The notes under the pieces are model-generated. The model worked only from the letters and a program-made list of their open reading frames with translations. It was not told where the DNA came from and did not search any database. From Dissulfurispira thermophila (GTDB lineage Bacteria; Nitrospirota; Thermodesulfovibrionia; Thermodesulfovibrionales; Dissulfurispiraceae), in assembly GCF_014701235.1 (NCBI RefSeq), contig NZ_AP022873.1, positions 372,001 through 436,000 of the forward strand: a stretch of DNA of 64,000 nucleotides, read 5' to 3'. A program made the position numbers and the translations under genes. Shown here piece by piece: positions 34,275 to 43,858 of the stretch (position 1 is the first letter of the stretch; every line of letters starts with the position of its first letter).

Positions 34275-35366
34275 ATGGAGATTGGAGAGTGTAATAGTTC
34301 AGGGATTTTGTGGAAAGGGATTATAGAGGAGTATAGAGAATTTTTTCCTGTAACAGATATGACACCGATTGTAAGCCTCCTGGAAGGAAACACACCACTG
34401 ATAAAGGCTATCAATTTGCAGAAGAAGCTTAATATTGCTCTTGATATTTATCTGAAATTCGATGGTGCAAATCCAACAGGTTCTTTTAAAGACAGGGGTA
34501 TGACGCTTGCTCTTTCAAAGGCTGTTGAATCGGGTTCAAGGGCAGTTATTTGTGCATCAACAGGCAATACATCAGCATCAGCAGCAGCATATGCATCAAG
34601 GGCAGGGATAAAGGCTATTGTGGTTATCCCGGAAGGGAAGATTGCATTTGGAAAGCTTGCACAGGCACTTATTCATGGTGCACATGTATTGCAGATAGAG
34701 GGTAATTTTGACGAGGCATTGAGGATAGTAAAAAAAGTAGTTGAGAACTATCCCATTACTCTTGTTAATTCTATTAATCCATTCAGGATAGAGGGGCAGA
34801 AGTCAGCGGCATTTGAGGTTTGTGACCAGCTTGGTTTTGTACCAAAATATCATGCCCTTCCTGTTGGAAATGCAGGAAATATTACAGCTTACTGGAAGGG
34901 ATATAAGGAATACTATAATGAGGGTATAATTCAGAGCTTGCCAAAGATGCTTGGCTTTCAGGCGGCGGGAGCAGCACCTATAGTTTTGGGTCATCCTGTG
35001 GAAAGGCCTGAGACAGTGGCTACTGCTATTAGAATAGGAAATCCAGCAAGTTGGAAAACAGCAGTTGAGGCAAGGGATGAATCAAATGGACGAATAGATG
35101 CTGTAACAGATGAGGAGATATTGTCTGCGTATAAACTTATTGCTTCCACAGAGGGGATATTCTGTGAACCAGCATCAGCAGCATCTGTGGCGGGAGTTAT
35201 AAAATTATATAAAGAGGGATATTTTGAAAAAGGAGAGGCAGTTGTATGCACATTGACAGGTCATGGTCTGAAAGACCCTGATACAGTATTCAGGGTTACA
35301 GATGGCGCAATAAAGGTTAAGGCAGATTTTAGTGAAATTAGAACGATAATAGAAAAAATACTGTAA
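34275..35366 (+). CDS. thrC: Threonine synthase
   Basis: A 363-residue PLP enzyme converting O-phosphohomoserine to threonine. It has the canonical active site [12 protein letters not shown] (K72), [13 protein letters not shown] for PLP phosphate, and the C-terminal [21 protein letters not shown]. It has no zinc ribbon, and the length fits the short ThrC class. Its regular motifs make it the housekeeping enzyme, which frees the copy at 32424 for another task. ATG at 34275 follows TGGAG. Confidence 0.95.
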   Translation: MEIGECNSSGILWKGIIEEYREFFPVTDMTPIVSLLEGNTPLIKAINLQKKLNIALDIYLKFDGANPTGSFKDRGMTLALSKAVESGSRAVICASTGNTSASAAAYASRAGIKAIVVIPEGKIAFGKLAQALIHGAHVLQIEGNFDEALRIVKKVVENYPITLVNSINPFRIEGQKSAAFEVCDQLGFVPKYHALPVGNAGNITAYWKGYKEYYNEGIIQSLPKMLGFQAAGAAPIVLGHPVERPETVATAIRIGNPASWKTAVEARDESNGRIDAVTDEEILSAYKLIASTEGIFCEPASAASVAGVIKLYKEGYFEKGEAVVCTLTGHGLKDPDTVFRVTDGAIKVKADFSEIRTIIEKIL

Positions 35367-35440
35367 CCATGATTTTCGCTGCACATGCCCTATAAGTTAT
35401 AATTGCTTAATTTAAGTGTAAAGACAGAGGAAAGACAGAA

Positions 35441-36661
35441 ATGAAATATGTAGTTTTAATTGGCGATGGAATGGCAGATAGACCAATTGATGAACTCGGA
35501 GGATTGACACCTCTTAAAAAGGCATCTACTCCCAATATGGATAAAATTGCACAGAAGGGGATCATTGGCAGTGTGCGTACAATCCCTGAAGGTATGCATC
35601 CAGGCTCTGATGTTGCCAATCTCAGCATATTAGGCTATAACCCTGCAAAGTATTACACAGGAAGGGCACCTCTTGAGGCCGCGAGCATCGGGGTTATGTT
35701 AAATGAAAACGATGTGGCATACAGATGTAACCTCGTGACACTCAAATTCGACAAAGATAGGACGCATGCTGTGATGGACGATTATAGCAGCGGACATATA
35801 ACAACTGAAGAGGCAAAAGAATTGATAGAAGCTGTTAGAGTAGGACTGGGAAGTGATGATATAAAATTTTATCCCGGAGTCAGTTATAGACATCTCATGG
35901 TTTGGGAAAATGGCAGTGTGAATATCGAATGTGTCCCTCCGCATGACATACTCGAAAAGGAGATTACAGATTATCTCCCTATTGGAGAAAGGGACGAGGT
36001 ATTGAGAGGATTGATGAGGAAGTCCGTTGATATTTTAGAAGGACATCCTGTGAATAAAGAAAGATTGAAGAATGGCAAAAAACCTGCTAATAGTATCTGG
36101 CTTTGGGGACATGGCAAAAGGCCTAATATGCCTACATATAAAGAGAGATATGGTCTAAAAGGCGCTCTTGTGTCTGCTGTTGACCTTACGAAGGGTCTTG
36201 GCATATACGCAGGGTTTGAGATATTGAAGGTTCCTGGTGTAACCGGCTGGCTTGATACAAACTATGTTGGTAAGGCTGAATATGCCCTGAATGCCTTAAA
36301 AGATGTAGATTTTGTTTATATCCATGTAGAATCGCCTGATGAGGCAGGACATTCAGGGAATCATAAAGATAAGATAAGGGCAATAGAAGATTTTGACAGG
36401 CTTGTTGTTGGTACTGTAATGAAGGGACTCAAGGATAGATTTGAGGATTATCGTATCTTGCTTATGCCTGACCATGCTACGCCGATTAAGGTGAGAACTC
36501 ATACTAATGAGCCAGTGCCTTTTGTGATATACGATAGCCGTAATGAGAGAAATAATAAAGGGATTTCATATGACGAGTCCATTGTAGAGAGAAAGGATAT
36601 AATGGTTGTTAATGAAGGATATAGGCTTATGGATTACTTTATCAAGGGGATAGAATTATGA
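35441..36661 (+). CDS. ApgM-like phosphoglycerate mutase family protein, putative homoserine kinase
   Basis: A 406-residue alkaline-phosphatase-superfamily protein (COG3635). Metal-site motifs are visible: VLIGDGMADRP near the N-terminus, GSDVANLSILGYNP with the phospho-accepting serine, and VESPDEAGHSGN plus MPDHATP near the C-terminus. Archaeal-type ApgM interconverts phosphoglycerates, but a subgroup next to hom and thrC is catalogued as a proposed homoserine kinase (TIGR02535, recalled). No ThrB-type kinase is visible here while hom and two thrC copies are, so the kinase role fits the context. Confidence 0.88.
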   Translation: MKYVVLIGDGMADRPIDELGGLTPLKKASTPNMDKIAQKGIIGSVRTIPEGMHPGSDVANLSILGYNPAKYYTGRAPLEAASIGVMLNENDVAYRCNLVTLKFDKDRTHAVMDDYSSGHITTEEAKELIEAVRVGLGSDDIKFYPGVSYRHLMVWENGSVNIECVPPHDILEKEITDYLPIGERDEVLRGLMRKSVDILEGHPVNKERLKNGKKPANSIWLWGHGKRPNMPTYKERYGLKGALVSAVDLTKGLGIYAGFEILKVPGVTGWLDTNYVGKAEYALNALKDVDFVYIHVESPDEAGHSGNHKDKIRAIEDFDRLVVGTVMKGLKDRFEDYRILLMPDHATPIKVRTHTNEPVPFVIYDSRNERNNKGISYDESIVERKDIMVVNEGYRLMDYFIKGIEL

Positions 36662-36820
36662 GTGTGTCGATTACCAGAGCTATCACCTGAAATACACCCT
36701 ATAAAGGTTTAGAGGGAGTATTAGCGAAGAACTGTGTGTGGGGGAAAAAAGAAGCACAGTTCTGTGAAGGGCATTAAATAATCAAAAGTCAAAGGAGGAT
36801 AAGGAAGATGTCTATTCGAC
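36662..36820 (+). other. Intergenic region with hairpin
   Basis: Contains an 8-bp hairpin, GAACTGTG (36729-36736) and CACAGTTC (36755-36762), with an 18-base purine-rich loop and no T run. An AAAGGAGG site follows at about 36,791. No gene is seen. Confidence 0.4.
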
Positions 36821-37021
36821 TTGTTAGATGTGTTTATATCTATAAGTGATCCCAAGAGAAAAGAGGGAATAAAAACTACTAACATGGTGGAGTTCTTAGA
36901 TATTTTAGAGGAACTTATAACCCAATATCACACAAATAGATTTCAATTTGCTATTCTGAGCGATAACGGAATGACTTTCTCTTTTTATCGCATAAGAAAT
37001 ATTAGGATTATTGAAAACTAA
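36821..37021 (+). CDS. Small hypothetical protein, start unclear
   Basis: A frame of up to 66 residues (core TTNMVEFLDILEELITQYHTNRFQFAILSDNG). The only good ribosome site (AAAGGAGG, then ATG at 36808) is in another frame, whose reading ends at once. One inserted or lost base near 36,820 would join them, so it may be a decayed gene. I do not recognise the family. The AT-rich stretch 37022-37217 after it holds nothing I can name. Confidence 0.3.
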   Translation: MLDVFISISDPKRKEGIKTTNMVEFLDILEELITQYHTNRFQFAILSDNGMTFSFYRIRNIRIIEN

Positions 37022-37217
37022 ATTAAAATTGCTATTTACTGAAATGGATTAAAAATTAGCTAAAAAAAATTTAGGAGGAAGGTTAATTGTTGTATCTCAA
37101 GTAACCATGGGGAACATAATAAATAATAAAAGATATATTTCTGAATCTGCTCACAAGGTATTATAGAAAGTAAAATTTATTTTATCGCAGTAATATTTAT
37201 GGCATATTTATAAAGGA

Positions 37218-37510
37218 ATGAAACTGCCAATAAAAATTAGCGAAGCTGATCTACACCCGCATATAAAAGCAAGGATGAAGCAGCGTGGAGTAAGTATAGG
37301 TGAGATTGAAACCGTTCTGAATAGAGGCTGGGATGCCAATGATGCTAAAGAGGGAACAATAGGTAAGGTGCTTGTGTCCTCATATAATGCAGATTGGGGG
37401 GGAAGTTCTTTGAAGAAAAAGAGGTAACAGTGTATTATAAAGTTAAAAGCGATAAGCTTATTTTATTAACTGTTAAAGCCAGATATGGCAAAGACTTTTT
37501 AAAGGAGTAG
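37218..37510 (+). pseudogene. DUF4258-family protein, frameshifted in a G7 tract
   Basis: The N-terminal 62 residues (ISEADLHPHIKARMKQRGVSIGEIETVLNRGW) are a DUF4258 domain, a RelE/BrnT-like small toxin candidate. The frame breaks in a run of seven G at about 37,396-37,402. One more G would give KFFEEKEVTVYYKVKSDKLILLTVKARYGKDF and a stop at 37508-37510, right before the DUF2283 gene. It is either inactivated, phase-variable, or a sequencing slip. An intact homologous pair lies at 43,376-43,835. Confidence 0.78.
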
Positions 37511-37513
37511 ATT

Positions 37514-37723
37514 ATGAGAATAGAATATGACCCTGAAAGAGATCTTTTGTATATAAGCTTTGTCGAAGCCGAGGTAAAAGCAGCAGAAACTATTACTATT
37601 ACTCCAGGGGTTCACGCTGATTTTGACAGAGATAAACGACTTATCGGCATAGAAGTAATAGACGCATCAGAAATTATGGGCAAAAAAATTGAATTTAAGT
37701 TACCTGAGCTTTTAGCGGTATAA
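37514..37723 (+). CDS. DUF2283 family protein, antitoxin-like
   Basis: A 69-residue DUF2283 domain: [21 protein letters not shown], then [24 protein letters not shown]2283 genes regularly follow DUF4258 genes and are suspected antitoxins (association only). It starts 3 bases after the restored stop of the DUF4258 frame, with AAAGGAG upstream. Confidence 0.82.
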   Translation: MRIEYDPERDLLYISFVEAEVKAAETITITPGVHADFDRDKRLIGIEVIDASEIMGKKIEFKLPELLAV

Positions 37724-37745
37724 ATATCAAGGAGGTCTTGGCTTA

Positions 37746-38978
37746 ATGCTTATTGTTCAGAAATACGGTGGTACATCTGTTGCAAATGTTGAGAGGATAA
37801 AGGCTGTTGCAGAACGAGTTTCAAAGACAGTAAAACAGGGCAATAAGGTTGTTGTGGTGGTTTCTGCAATGGCAGGTGAGACTGATAAATTGATAAATCT
37901 TGCATATCAAATAGCATCTAATCCAAGTGAAAGGGAGATGGATCTGCTACTGTCCTCGGGTGAGAGAGTTACAAGTGCTCTGACAGCAATGGCAATCGAG
38001 GAATTAGGACATAAGGCATTAGCTCTCACAGGGAGGCAGATGGGCATATTTACTGATGCTGTTCATACAAAAGCAAAGATAGAAAGGATCAGTGCTGAAA
38101 GGGCAAAAAATGCACTCAATGAAGGATATGTTGTTGTAGTAGCTGGATTTCAGGGTATAACAGAGACAGAGGATGTCACAACACTCGGAAGGGGAGGCTC
38201 TGACCTTTCTGCTGTAGCTATAGCACATGCATTAAATGCTGATTTGTGCGAGATTTACACTGATGTTGATGGCGTGTACACAGCAGACCCAAGAATAGTC
38301 CCTGATGCAAAAAAGCTGAATAAAATATCCTATGAGGAAATGCTTGAACTTGCAAGTTTGGGTTCAAAGGTTCTTCAGACACGATCAGTAGAATTTGCTA
38401 TGAAATATGGTGTGCCTGTGGTTGTAAGGTCGAGCTTTAATGATAACCCAGGAACTCTTGTTACTAAGGAGGACGAGGACATGGAAAAGGTAGTAGTTTC
38501 TGGTATTGCCCATGATGTGAATCAGGCAAAGATTACTGTTATGGGGGTACCTGACAAGCCAGGTATAGCAGCAAGGCTTTTTAAAGGCATAGCGGATGCA
38601 AACATAGTCGTTGATATGATTGTCCAGAACATAAGCAGTGCCAAAGAGCCTGATAAACCAGCTACGGATATATCATTCACTGTTCCTAAGGCAGACAGTA
38701 AGAAGGCATTGAAGATTACAGAAGATATAGCAAAGGAATTGGGGGCAAAAGGTGTTGACATGAGAGAAGATATTGCAAAAATATCTGTTGTTGGTGTTGG
38801 CATGAGAACACACTCAGGGGTTGCAGCACAGATGTTTGATACGCTTGCAAGGCATGGGATAAATATTATGGCTATAAGCACATCTGAGATTAAAGTTTCG
38901 TGCCTGATAGATGCGAAATATACAGAGCTTGCAGTGAGGGTGCTGCATGATGTCTTTGAACTTGCAAAGGCTGCATAA
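37746..38978 (+). CDS. lysC: Aspartate kinase
   Basis: A 410-residue monofunctional aspartokinase, the first step of lysine, threonine and methionine synthesis. It has [20 protein letters not shown], the core [35 protein letters not shown], and two C-terminal ACT domains (from [21 protein letters not shown]) for feedback. Length matches the lysine/threonine-sensitive class. It follows the antitoxin-like gene by 22 bases and precedes cimA by 6 bases. Confidence 0.96.
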   Translation: MLIVQKYGGTSVANVERIKAVAERVSKTVKQGNKVVVVVSAMAGETDKLINLAYQIASNPSEREMDLLLSSGERVTSALTAMAIEELGHKALALTGRQMGIFTDAVHTKAKIERISAERAKNALNEGYVVVVAGFQGITETEDVTTLGRGGSDLSAVAIAHALNADLCEIYTDVDGVYTADPRIVPDAKKLNKISYEEMLELASLGSKVLQTRSVEFAMKYGVPVVVRSSFNDNPGTLVTKEDEDMEKVVVSGIAHDVNQAKITVMGVPDKPGIAARLFKGIADANIVVDMIVQNISSAKEPDKPATDISFTVPKADSKKALKITEDIAKELGAKGVDMREDIAKISVVGVGMRTHSGVAAQMFDTLARHGINIMAISTSEIKVSCLIDAKYTELAVRVLHDVFELAKAA

Positions 38979-38984
38979 GGAGTT

Positions 38985-40553
38985 ATGAAACAAATCGAGA
39001 TATATGATACGACTTTGAGAGATGGCTCGCAGGCAGAGGATATTGCGTTTTCTGTTGAGGACAAGCTCCGTATTACTGAGAAGCTCGACGAGTTTGGTAT
39101 TCACTATATAGAAGGCGGGTGGCCCGGCTCTAACCCAAAGGACGCAGAATATTTTAAAAAGGTCAGAAGGCTTACGCTTTTAAACTCTGTAGTTGTTGCC
39201 TTTGGAAGCACTCACAGACCAAGGCATAAAGTGCATGATGATGCAAATATAAAGACTCTTATTGATTCAAAGGCTAATATCGTCACTATTTTTGGCAAGA
39301 CGTGGGACTTCCATGTGAAAGAGGCATTGAGGATTTCACTCGAGGAAAATCTGGATATTATTTATAACTCTATCTCTTATCTTAAAAAGCATGTAGAAAA
39401 GGTCTTTTTTGATGCAGAGCACTTTTTTGATGGATATAAAGATAACCCAGAATTTGCAATTAAATGTCTCCTTGCTGCTGAGGATGCAGGTGCAGACTGT
39501 ATAATTCCATGTGATACGAATGGAGGAACACTGCCTCATGATATAAAAAGGATTATGCAGGATGTGATAAAAAGAGTTAAAAGACCTCTTGGAATTCATG
39601 CACACAATGATTCTGAGTGTGCAGTGGTCAATTCAATAGTTGCTGTTGAGCTTGGTGCGGTGCAGGTTCAGGGGACAATAAATGGGCTTGGAGAAAGGTG
39701 TGGCAATGCAAATCTCTGCTCGATTATTCCTAATCTACAGATAAAACTTGGATATAGATGTTTGAGTGATGAGAATTTGAGGAAATTAAGAGATGTCTCG
39801 AGGTTTGTGAATGAGATATCGAATATCAGACACTTCAAGAGACAGCCCTTTGTTGGTGACAGTGCATTTGCTCATAAGGGTGGCATACATGTTAGCGCAA
39901 TAAGAAAGAGACCGGAGACATATGAACATATCAAACCTGAGCTTGTCGGCAATTCAACAAGGGTGTTAATATCAGACCTTGCAGGCAAGAGCAATATCAT
40001 TAGAAAGGCAGAGGAATTTAATATCCACCTTGATGCAGATTCTCCACAGGTTCAGGGTGTACTTGATAAATTAAAAGACCTTGAGCATCAGGGCTTTCAG
40101 TTTGAAGGTGCAGAGGCATCGTTTGAACTCATTCTTAAAAAAGAACTGGGTTTGCACAGGAGATTTTTTGACCTTATTGGTTTTAGGGTTATAGATGAAA
40201 AACGCAAGGAAAAAGAACCACCCCTAAGTGAGGCTACGATAATGGTGAAAGTAGGTAAATATATAGAGCATACTGCTGCTACAGGTAATGGACCTGTAAA
40301 CGCCCTTGATAATGCCTTAAGAAAGGCCCTTGAGAAATTTTATCCTGAACTGAAGAGCGTAAAACTCCATGATTATAAAGTGCGCGTTCTCACCGCTGGT
40401 AAGGGAACAGCAGCAAAGGTGCGTGTTTTGATTGAATCAGGCGATGATAGACATAAATGGGGGACAGTAGGTGTATCAGAAAACATTATCGAGGCATCAT
40501 GGCAGGCACTTGTTGATAGCATTGAGTATAAACTCCTAAAAGAAAAAGAGTAG
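38985..40553 (+). CDS. cimA: Citramalate synthase
   Basis: A 522-residue LeuA-family enzyme condensing pyruvate and acetyl-CoA to citramalate, the threonine-independent route to isoleucine. Motifs: [38 protein letters not shown] and [11 protein letters not shown], with a C-terminal regulatory domain from about residue 390. The length and the GWPGSNPKD loop are typical of CimA rather than 2-isopropylmalate synthase or homocitrate synthase. It abuts lysC and the RseC-like gene. Confidence 0.94.
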   Translation: MKQIEIYDTTLRDGSQAEDIAFSVEDKLRITEKLDEFGIHYIEGGWPGSNPKDAEYFKKVRRLTLLNSVVVAFGSTHRPRHKVHDDANIKTLIDSKANIVTIFGKTWDFHVKEALRISLEENLDIIYNSISYLKKHVEKVFFDAEHFFDGYKDNPEFAIKCLLAAEDAGADCIIPCDTNGGTLPHDIKRIMQDVIKRVKRPLGIHAHNDSECAVVNSIVAVELGAVQVQGTINGLGERCGNANLCSIIPNLQIKLGYRCLSDENLRKLRDVSRFVNEISNIRHFKRQPFVGDSAFAHKGGIHVSAIRKRPETYEHIKPELVGNSTRVLISDLAGKSNIIRKAEEFNIHLDADSPQVQGVLDKLKDLEHQGFQFEGAEASFELILKKELGLHRRFFDLIGFRVIDEKRKEKEPPLSEATIMVKVGKYIEHTAATGNGPVNALDNALRKALEKFYPELKSVKLHDYKVRVLTAGKGTAAKVRVLIESGDDRHKWGTVGVSENIIEASWQALVDSIEYKLLKEKE

Positions 40554-40982
40554 ATGGAAGAGATAGGGATTGTAAAAGAAATCATTGGTCCGAAGGCTAT
40601 TGTAGTTGTTCAACGGCAAAGCGGATGTGACTCTTGCCCTGGCGGATCTATATGCAAATTATCAGGGAATGATGCTGAAATAGAGGCAGTGAACGAGGTA
40701 AAGGCAAAAGTAGGAGATAGCGTCAGAATTGCATTTAAGCCATATACCTATCTGAAAGGAACAGTGTTTATTTACGGCATACCAGCCATAATGCTCATAA
40801 TCGGCGCAATTGTTGGAAAGGAATATTTGAGCAGGTTTTTACCAAACATAGATCCAGATATTATATCAGCCATCGGTGGATTCAGCTTTTTTATACTCAC
40901 TTTCTTTTTTATGAAGGTCTGGATGAAGAGGTATGAAGGCAAAAAGGAATATATGCCGGTGATAATCGAAATAATGGAATGA
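40554..40982 (+). CDS. RseC/MucC-family membrane protein
   Basis: A 142-residue protein with an N-terminal soluble domain holding CDSCPGGSIC, then two membrane helices (about 64-84 and 97-118). This is the SoxR-reducing-system RseC/MucC layout. In other bacteria it affects SoxR reduction or electron transport; here no rnf or rpoE genes are near. Its start codon follows the cimA stop with no gap. Confidence 0.88.
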   Translation: MEEIGIVKEIIGPKAIVVVQRQSGCDSCPGGSICKLSGNDAEIEAVNEVKAKVGDSVRIAFKPYTYLKGTVFIYGIPAIMLIIGAIVGKEYLSRFLPNIDPDIISAIGGFSFFILTFFFMKVWMKRYEGKKEYMPVIIEIME

Positions 40983-41057
40983 TGTTTGATGCCCAATTAA
41001 AGGAATTTTTCGTTAATCAAATATTACACATTAATTAAATATAAGTTAAGCGATTTT

Positions 41058-41221
41058 ATGAGTCAGGCACTGCTCAAAGACTTTAAAAAGTGTTGATTTT
41101 AGTTTATATGAGAGATTATAAAGGTATTGCTAAACAAGTAACCACTGACGCGGATGACGAATACAAGATACATGTATTAACAAGTGAGTGATTTAAAGTC
41201 TTTTTGTAGCACCTGACTCAT
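41058..41221. repeat. 164-bp palindromic MITE-like element
   Basis: The ends ATGAGTCAGG (41058-41067) and CCTGACTCAT (41212-41221) are perfect inverted repeats. An inner pair AAAGACTTTAAA (41076-41087) and TTTAAAGTCTTT (41192-41203) is also perfect. The arm GTCAGGCACTGCTC recurs in the hairpin at 60490-60550. Inside is a 27-codon frame (41108-41191, ATG to TGA) of unknown meaning. It lies in the 299-bp gap before the EF-G paralogue. Confidence 0.8.
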
Positions 41222-41281
41222 ATTTTTATCTTGGAATTGCTCAATTTGGGTTAGAATATAAAATTAAATAAGGGGGTTTTT

Positions 41282-43363
41282 ATGGCAAGGTTAGATGCTG
41301 AGAAGATCAGGAATGTGGCTATAATCGCCCATAGCGGTGCTGGAAAGACTTCATTGTCAGAGGCTGTTCTTTTTAATGCAGGTGCTATTGACAGGATGGG
41401 TAATATCGAAGATGGGAACACTACAATGGATTATGAGCCAGAGGAGATTTTTAGAAAGATAAGCATTACATCTGCTGTTGCATACTACGATTATAAAGGT
41501 CATAGAATAAATCTTATAGATACCCCCGGCTTTGTGAATTTTATAGAAGACACAAGGGGATGTCTCAGGGTTGCTGATGGTGCAATTGTTATTGTGAGTG
41601 CCATATCAGGAGTGAAGGCAGAGACAGAAAAGGTATGGAAATATGCTTGTGAATTTGAAGTGCCAAGAGTTGTTTTCATAAACAAAATGGACAAAGAAAC
41701 AGCAAACTTTTATAGGGCATTGGGTGAGCTTGAGAAATCATTTGAATCTGAAGCAATTCCCTTATATATACCTGTGGGAGAGGGACAAGATTTTTCAGGT
41801 ATTATTGACCTTATATTTATGAAGGCATACATAAAGGGTCAGGAAACCGAGATACCTGCTGATATAAAAACTATTGCTGATGAATACAGGAGAAAACTCG
41901 TAGAGAAAGTTGCAGAGTCTGATGACTCACTTTTAGAAAAATATCTTGAGGGCGGAGAACTTACTGCAGATGAAATAATCAAGGGTGTAAAAGAGGGGTC
42001 TCTTACAAGGAGATTTATCCCTGTTTTATGCGGGGCTGCGACTATGAATACTGGTATAGTTCAGCTTATGGATGCAATGCTTTTATGTCTGCCTTCCCCT
42101 ATAGAGATGAGCAGAATATCTCCTATAAGGGGAAAGAATCCAAAAGATGGTAAAGATGTTGAAAGAAAGCCTATAGAGACCGAACCCCTGACAGCTTATG
42201 TATTTAAAACCATTGCCGATCCTTATGCAGGCAAGCTTTCTATTTTTAGGGTATATTCTGGTGTTCTAAAGGCAGATTCTACTGTTGTAAATGCTAATAC
42301 TGGTGCAAAAGAGAGGGTAGGCCAGGTATTTTACCTTTTGGGGAAAAAACATATTCCTGTTCAATCTGTTGGGCCTGGTGAAATTGCAGCAGTTGTGAAA
42401 CTTAAAGACACAAATGTCGGTGATACATTGTGCGAGGATCACCACCCTCTTATCCTTGAAAACGTTAAATTTGCAGATCCTGTAATTTCTTATGCAATAG
42501 CACCAAAGAGCAAAGGTGATGAAGAAAAGGTGAGTTCAGGACTCCATAGGATATTGGAGGAAGACCCAACGCTCCATTTTACAAGGGATGAGGAATCAAA
42601 GGAGATGATACTATCAGGTATGGGACAGGTTCATCTTGAGGTGGCATTAGAAAAACTCAAGAGAAAGTTTGGTGTTGAAGTGGTGATGAAGACACCGAAG
42701 ATCCCTTATAGAGAGACTATCAGGGCATCTGCAAAGGCGCAGGGCAAATACAAGAAACAGTCAGGAGGCCGTGGGCAGTATGGAGATTGCTGGATAGAGA
42801 TAGAGCCTTTGCCGAGAGGCGGCGGATATGAATTTGTTGACAAGATTGTTGGTGGAGTTATTCCCCAGCAATATAGACCTGCTGTTGAGAAAGGGATAAT
42901 AGAGACAATGAAGGAAGGGATAATAGCTGGTTATCCTGTTGTAGATATGAAGGTTACATTATATGATGGTTCCTACCACTCTGTTGATTCCTCTGAAATG
43001 GCATTTAAGATAGCAGGTTCTATGGCATTGAAAAAGGCATTTCAGGATGCAAGGCCTGTAATCCTTGAGCCAATAATGAAGGTAGAGGTAATAGTTCCTG
43101 ATGAGACCCTTGGTTCAGTTATAGGTGATTTAAATTCAAGGAGAGGTAAGGTCCAGGGGGTTGAGCCTCAGGCAGGAGGAAATCAAAAAATACTGTGTCT
43201 TGTTCCAATGGCAGAGATGCTTACATATGCAAATCAACTTCAGAGTATTACATCAGGAAGGGGGCTCTATTCAATGGAGTTCTCTCATTACGAAGAGGTG
43301 CCGGGGCATATATCGCAGAAGATAATAGCTGAGAGACAAAAGCAAAAGGCAGAAGAACATTGA
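41282..43363 (+). CDS. Elongation factor G paralogue (EF-G-like GTPase)
   Basis: A 693-residue translation GTPase with all EF-G domains. The G1 loop is AHSGAGKTS (16-24), where true EF-G has AHIDAGKTT; DTPGF and NKMD follow. Domain IV has GGRGQYGDCWIEIEPLPRGGGYEF and the C-terminal end has PGHISQKI. These features fit the FusA2-type paralogues whose role (recycling, stress translation) is unclear. No str operon genes (rpsL, rpsG, tuf) are adjacent, which also argues for a paralogue. It follows the palindromic element with GGGGG as ribosome site. Confidence 0.9.
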   Translation: MARLDAEKIRNVAIIAHSGAGKTSLSEAVLFNAGAIDRMGNIEDGNTTMDYEPEEIFRKISITSAVAYYDYKGHRINLIDTPGFVNFIEDTRGCLRVADGAIVIVSAISGVKAETEKVWKYACEFEVPRVVFINKMDKETANFYRALGELEKSFESEAIPLYIPVGEGQDFSGIIDLIFMKAYIKGQETEIPADIKTIADEYRRKLVEKVAESDDSLLEKYLEGGELTADEIIKGVKEGSLTRRFIPVLCGAATMNTGIVQLMDAMLLCLPSPIEMSRISPIRGKNPKDGKDVERKPIETEPLTAYVFKTIADPYAGKLSIFRVYSGVLKADSTVVNANTGAKERVGQVFYLLGKKHIPVQSVGPGEIAAVVKLKDTNVGDTLCEDHHPLILENVKFADPVISYAIAPKSKGDEEKVSSGLHRILEEDPTLHFTRDEESKEMILSGMGQVHLEVALEKLKRKFGVEVVMKTPKIPYRETIRASAKAQGKYKKQSGGRGQYGDCWIEIEPLPRGGGYEFVDKIVGGVIPQQYRPAVEKGIIETMKEGIIAGYPVVDMKVTLYDGSYHSVDSSEMAFKIAGSMALKKAFQDARPVILEPIMKVEVIVPDETLGSVIGDLNSRRGKVQGVEPQAGGNQKILCLVPMAEMLTYANQLQSITSGRGLYSMEFSHYEEVPGHISQKIIAERQKQKAEEH

Positions 43364-43375
43364 TAAGTACAATTT

Positions 43376-43639
43376 ATGCCGATAGAAATTGAATTTAGTC
43401 TGCATTCATTGCTTAAGATTGAACTGCTGATGTCTCATGGCATAGATGTGTCAAAGGAGGCAGTTGAAGATATTATCAGGAATCCTGATAGAATAGGTGT
43501 AGGTTATAAAGAAAGGTTGATTGCCCAAAAGGGCTTTGATGATACTCGTGTTTTAAGAGTTGTTTATGAATCACTGCCTGAGAAGATTTATGTTGTAACC
43601 GTCTATCCGGGAAGGAGGTCCAGATATGAGAAAGATTAA
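43376..43639 (+). CDS. DUF4258 family protein, toxin-like
   Basis: An 87-residue protein with the DUF4258 pattern: SLHSLLKIELLMSHGIDVSKEAVEDIIRNPDRI and a C-terminal [30 protein letters not shown]. It is the intact counterpart of the frameshifted gene at 37218. Its end overlaps the DUF2283 start by 14 bases, the coupling expected of a two-gene module. The biochemical activity is not established. Confidence 0.83.
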   Translation: MPIEIEFSLHSLLKIELLMSHGIDVSKEAVEDIIRNPDRIGVGYKERLIAQKGFDDTRVLRVVYESLPEKIYVVTVYPGRRSRYEKD

Positions 43640-43835
43640 ATACAGCAAGGATGTAGATGCCCTTCTTATTGAGCTTTCAGACAAACAGATAGATTACGCC
43701 GAGGAAGAGGGCCAGATGATTATCCATTTTTCTAAAGACGGAGAGCCTGTCCTTCTTGAAATACTCGATGCAAAAGACTTTATTCTCAACTCGCTTTCCA
43801 GTGTCGTGAAAGAAAAGGAAGTAGCAATTCCGTAA
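43626..43835 (+). CDS. DUF2283 family protein, antitoxin-like
   Basis: A 69-residue DUF2283 domain: [49 protein letters not shown]. It partners the DUF4258 gene. The module was apparently dropped between the EF-G paralogue and argH; argH begins 23 bases later and may be co-transcribed. Confidence 0.85.
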   Translation: MRKIKYSKDVDALLIELSDKQIDYAEEEGQMIIHFSKDGEPVLLEILDAKDFILNSLSSVVKEKEVAIP

Positions 43836-43858
43836 ATGGAGGACAAAATAGGAAGTTC

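Noticed and set aside
38522-39064. 180-codon minus-strand frame across lysC and cimA
   Set aside because: It spans the junction of two well-supported plus-strand genes and shows no recognisable domain.
41108-41191. 27-codon frame in the palindromic element as a real gene
   Set aside because: No clear ribosome site and no recognisable domain; noted as part of the element only.
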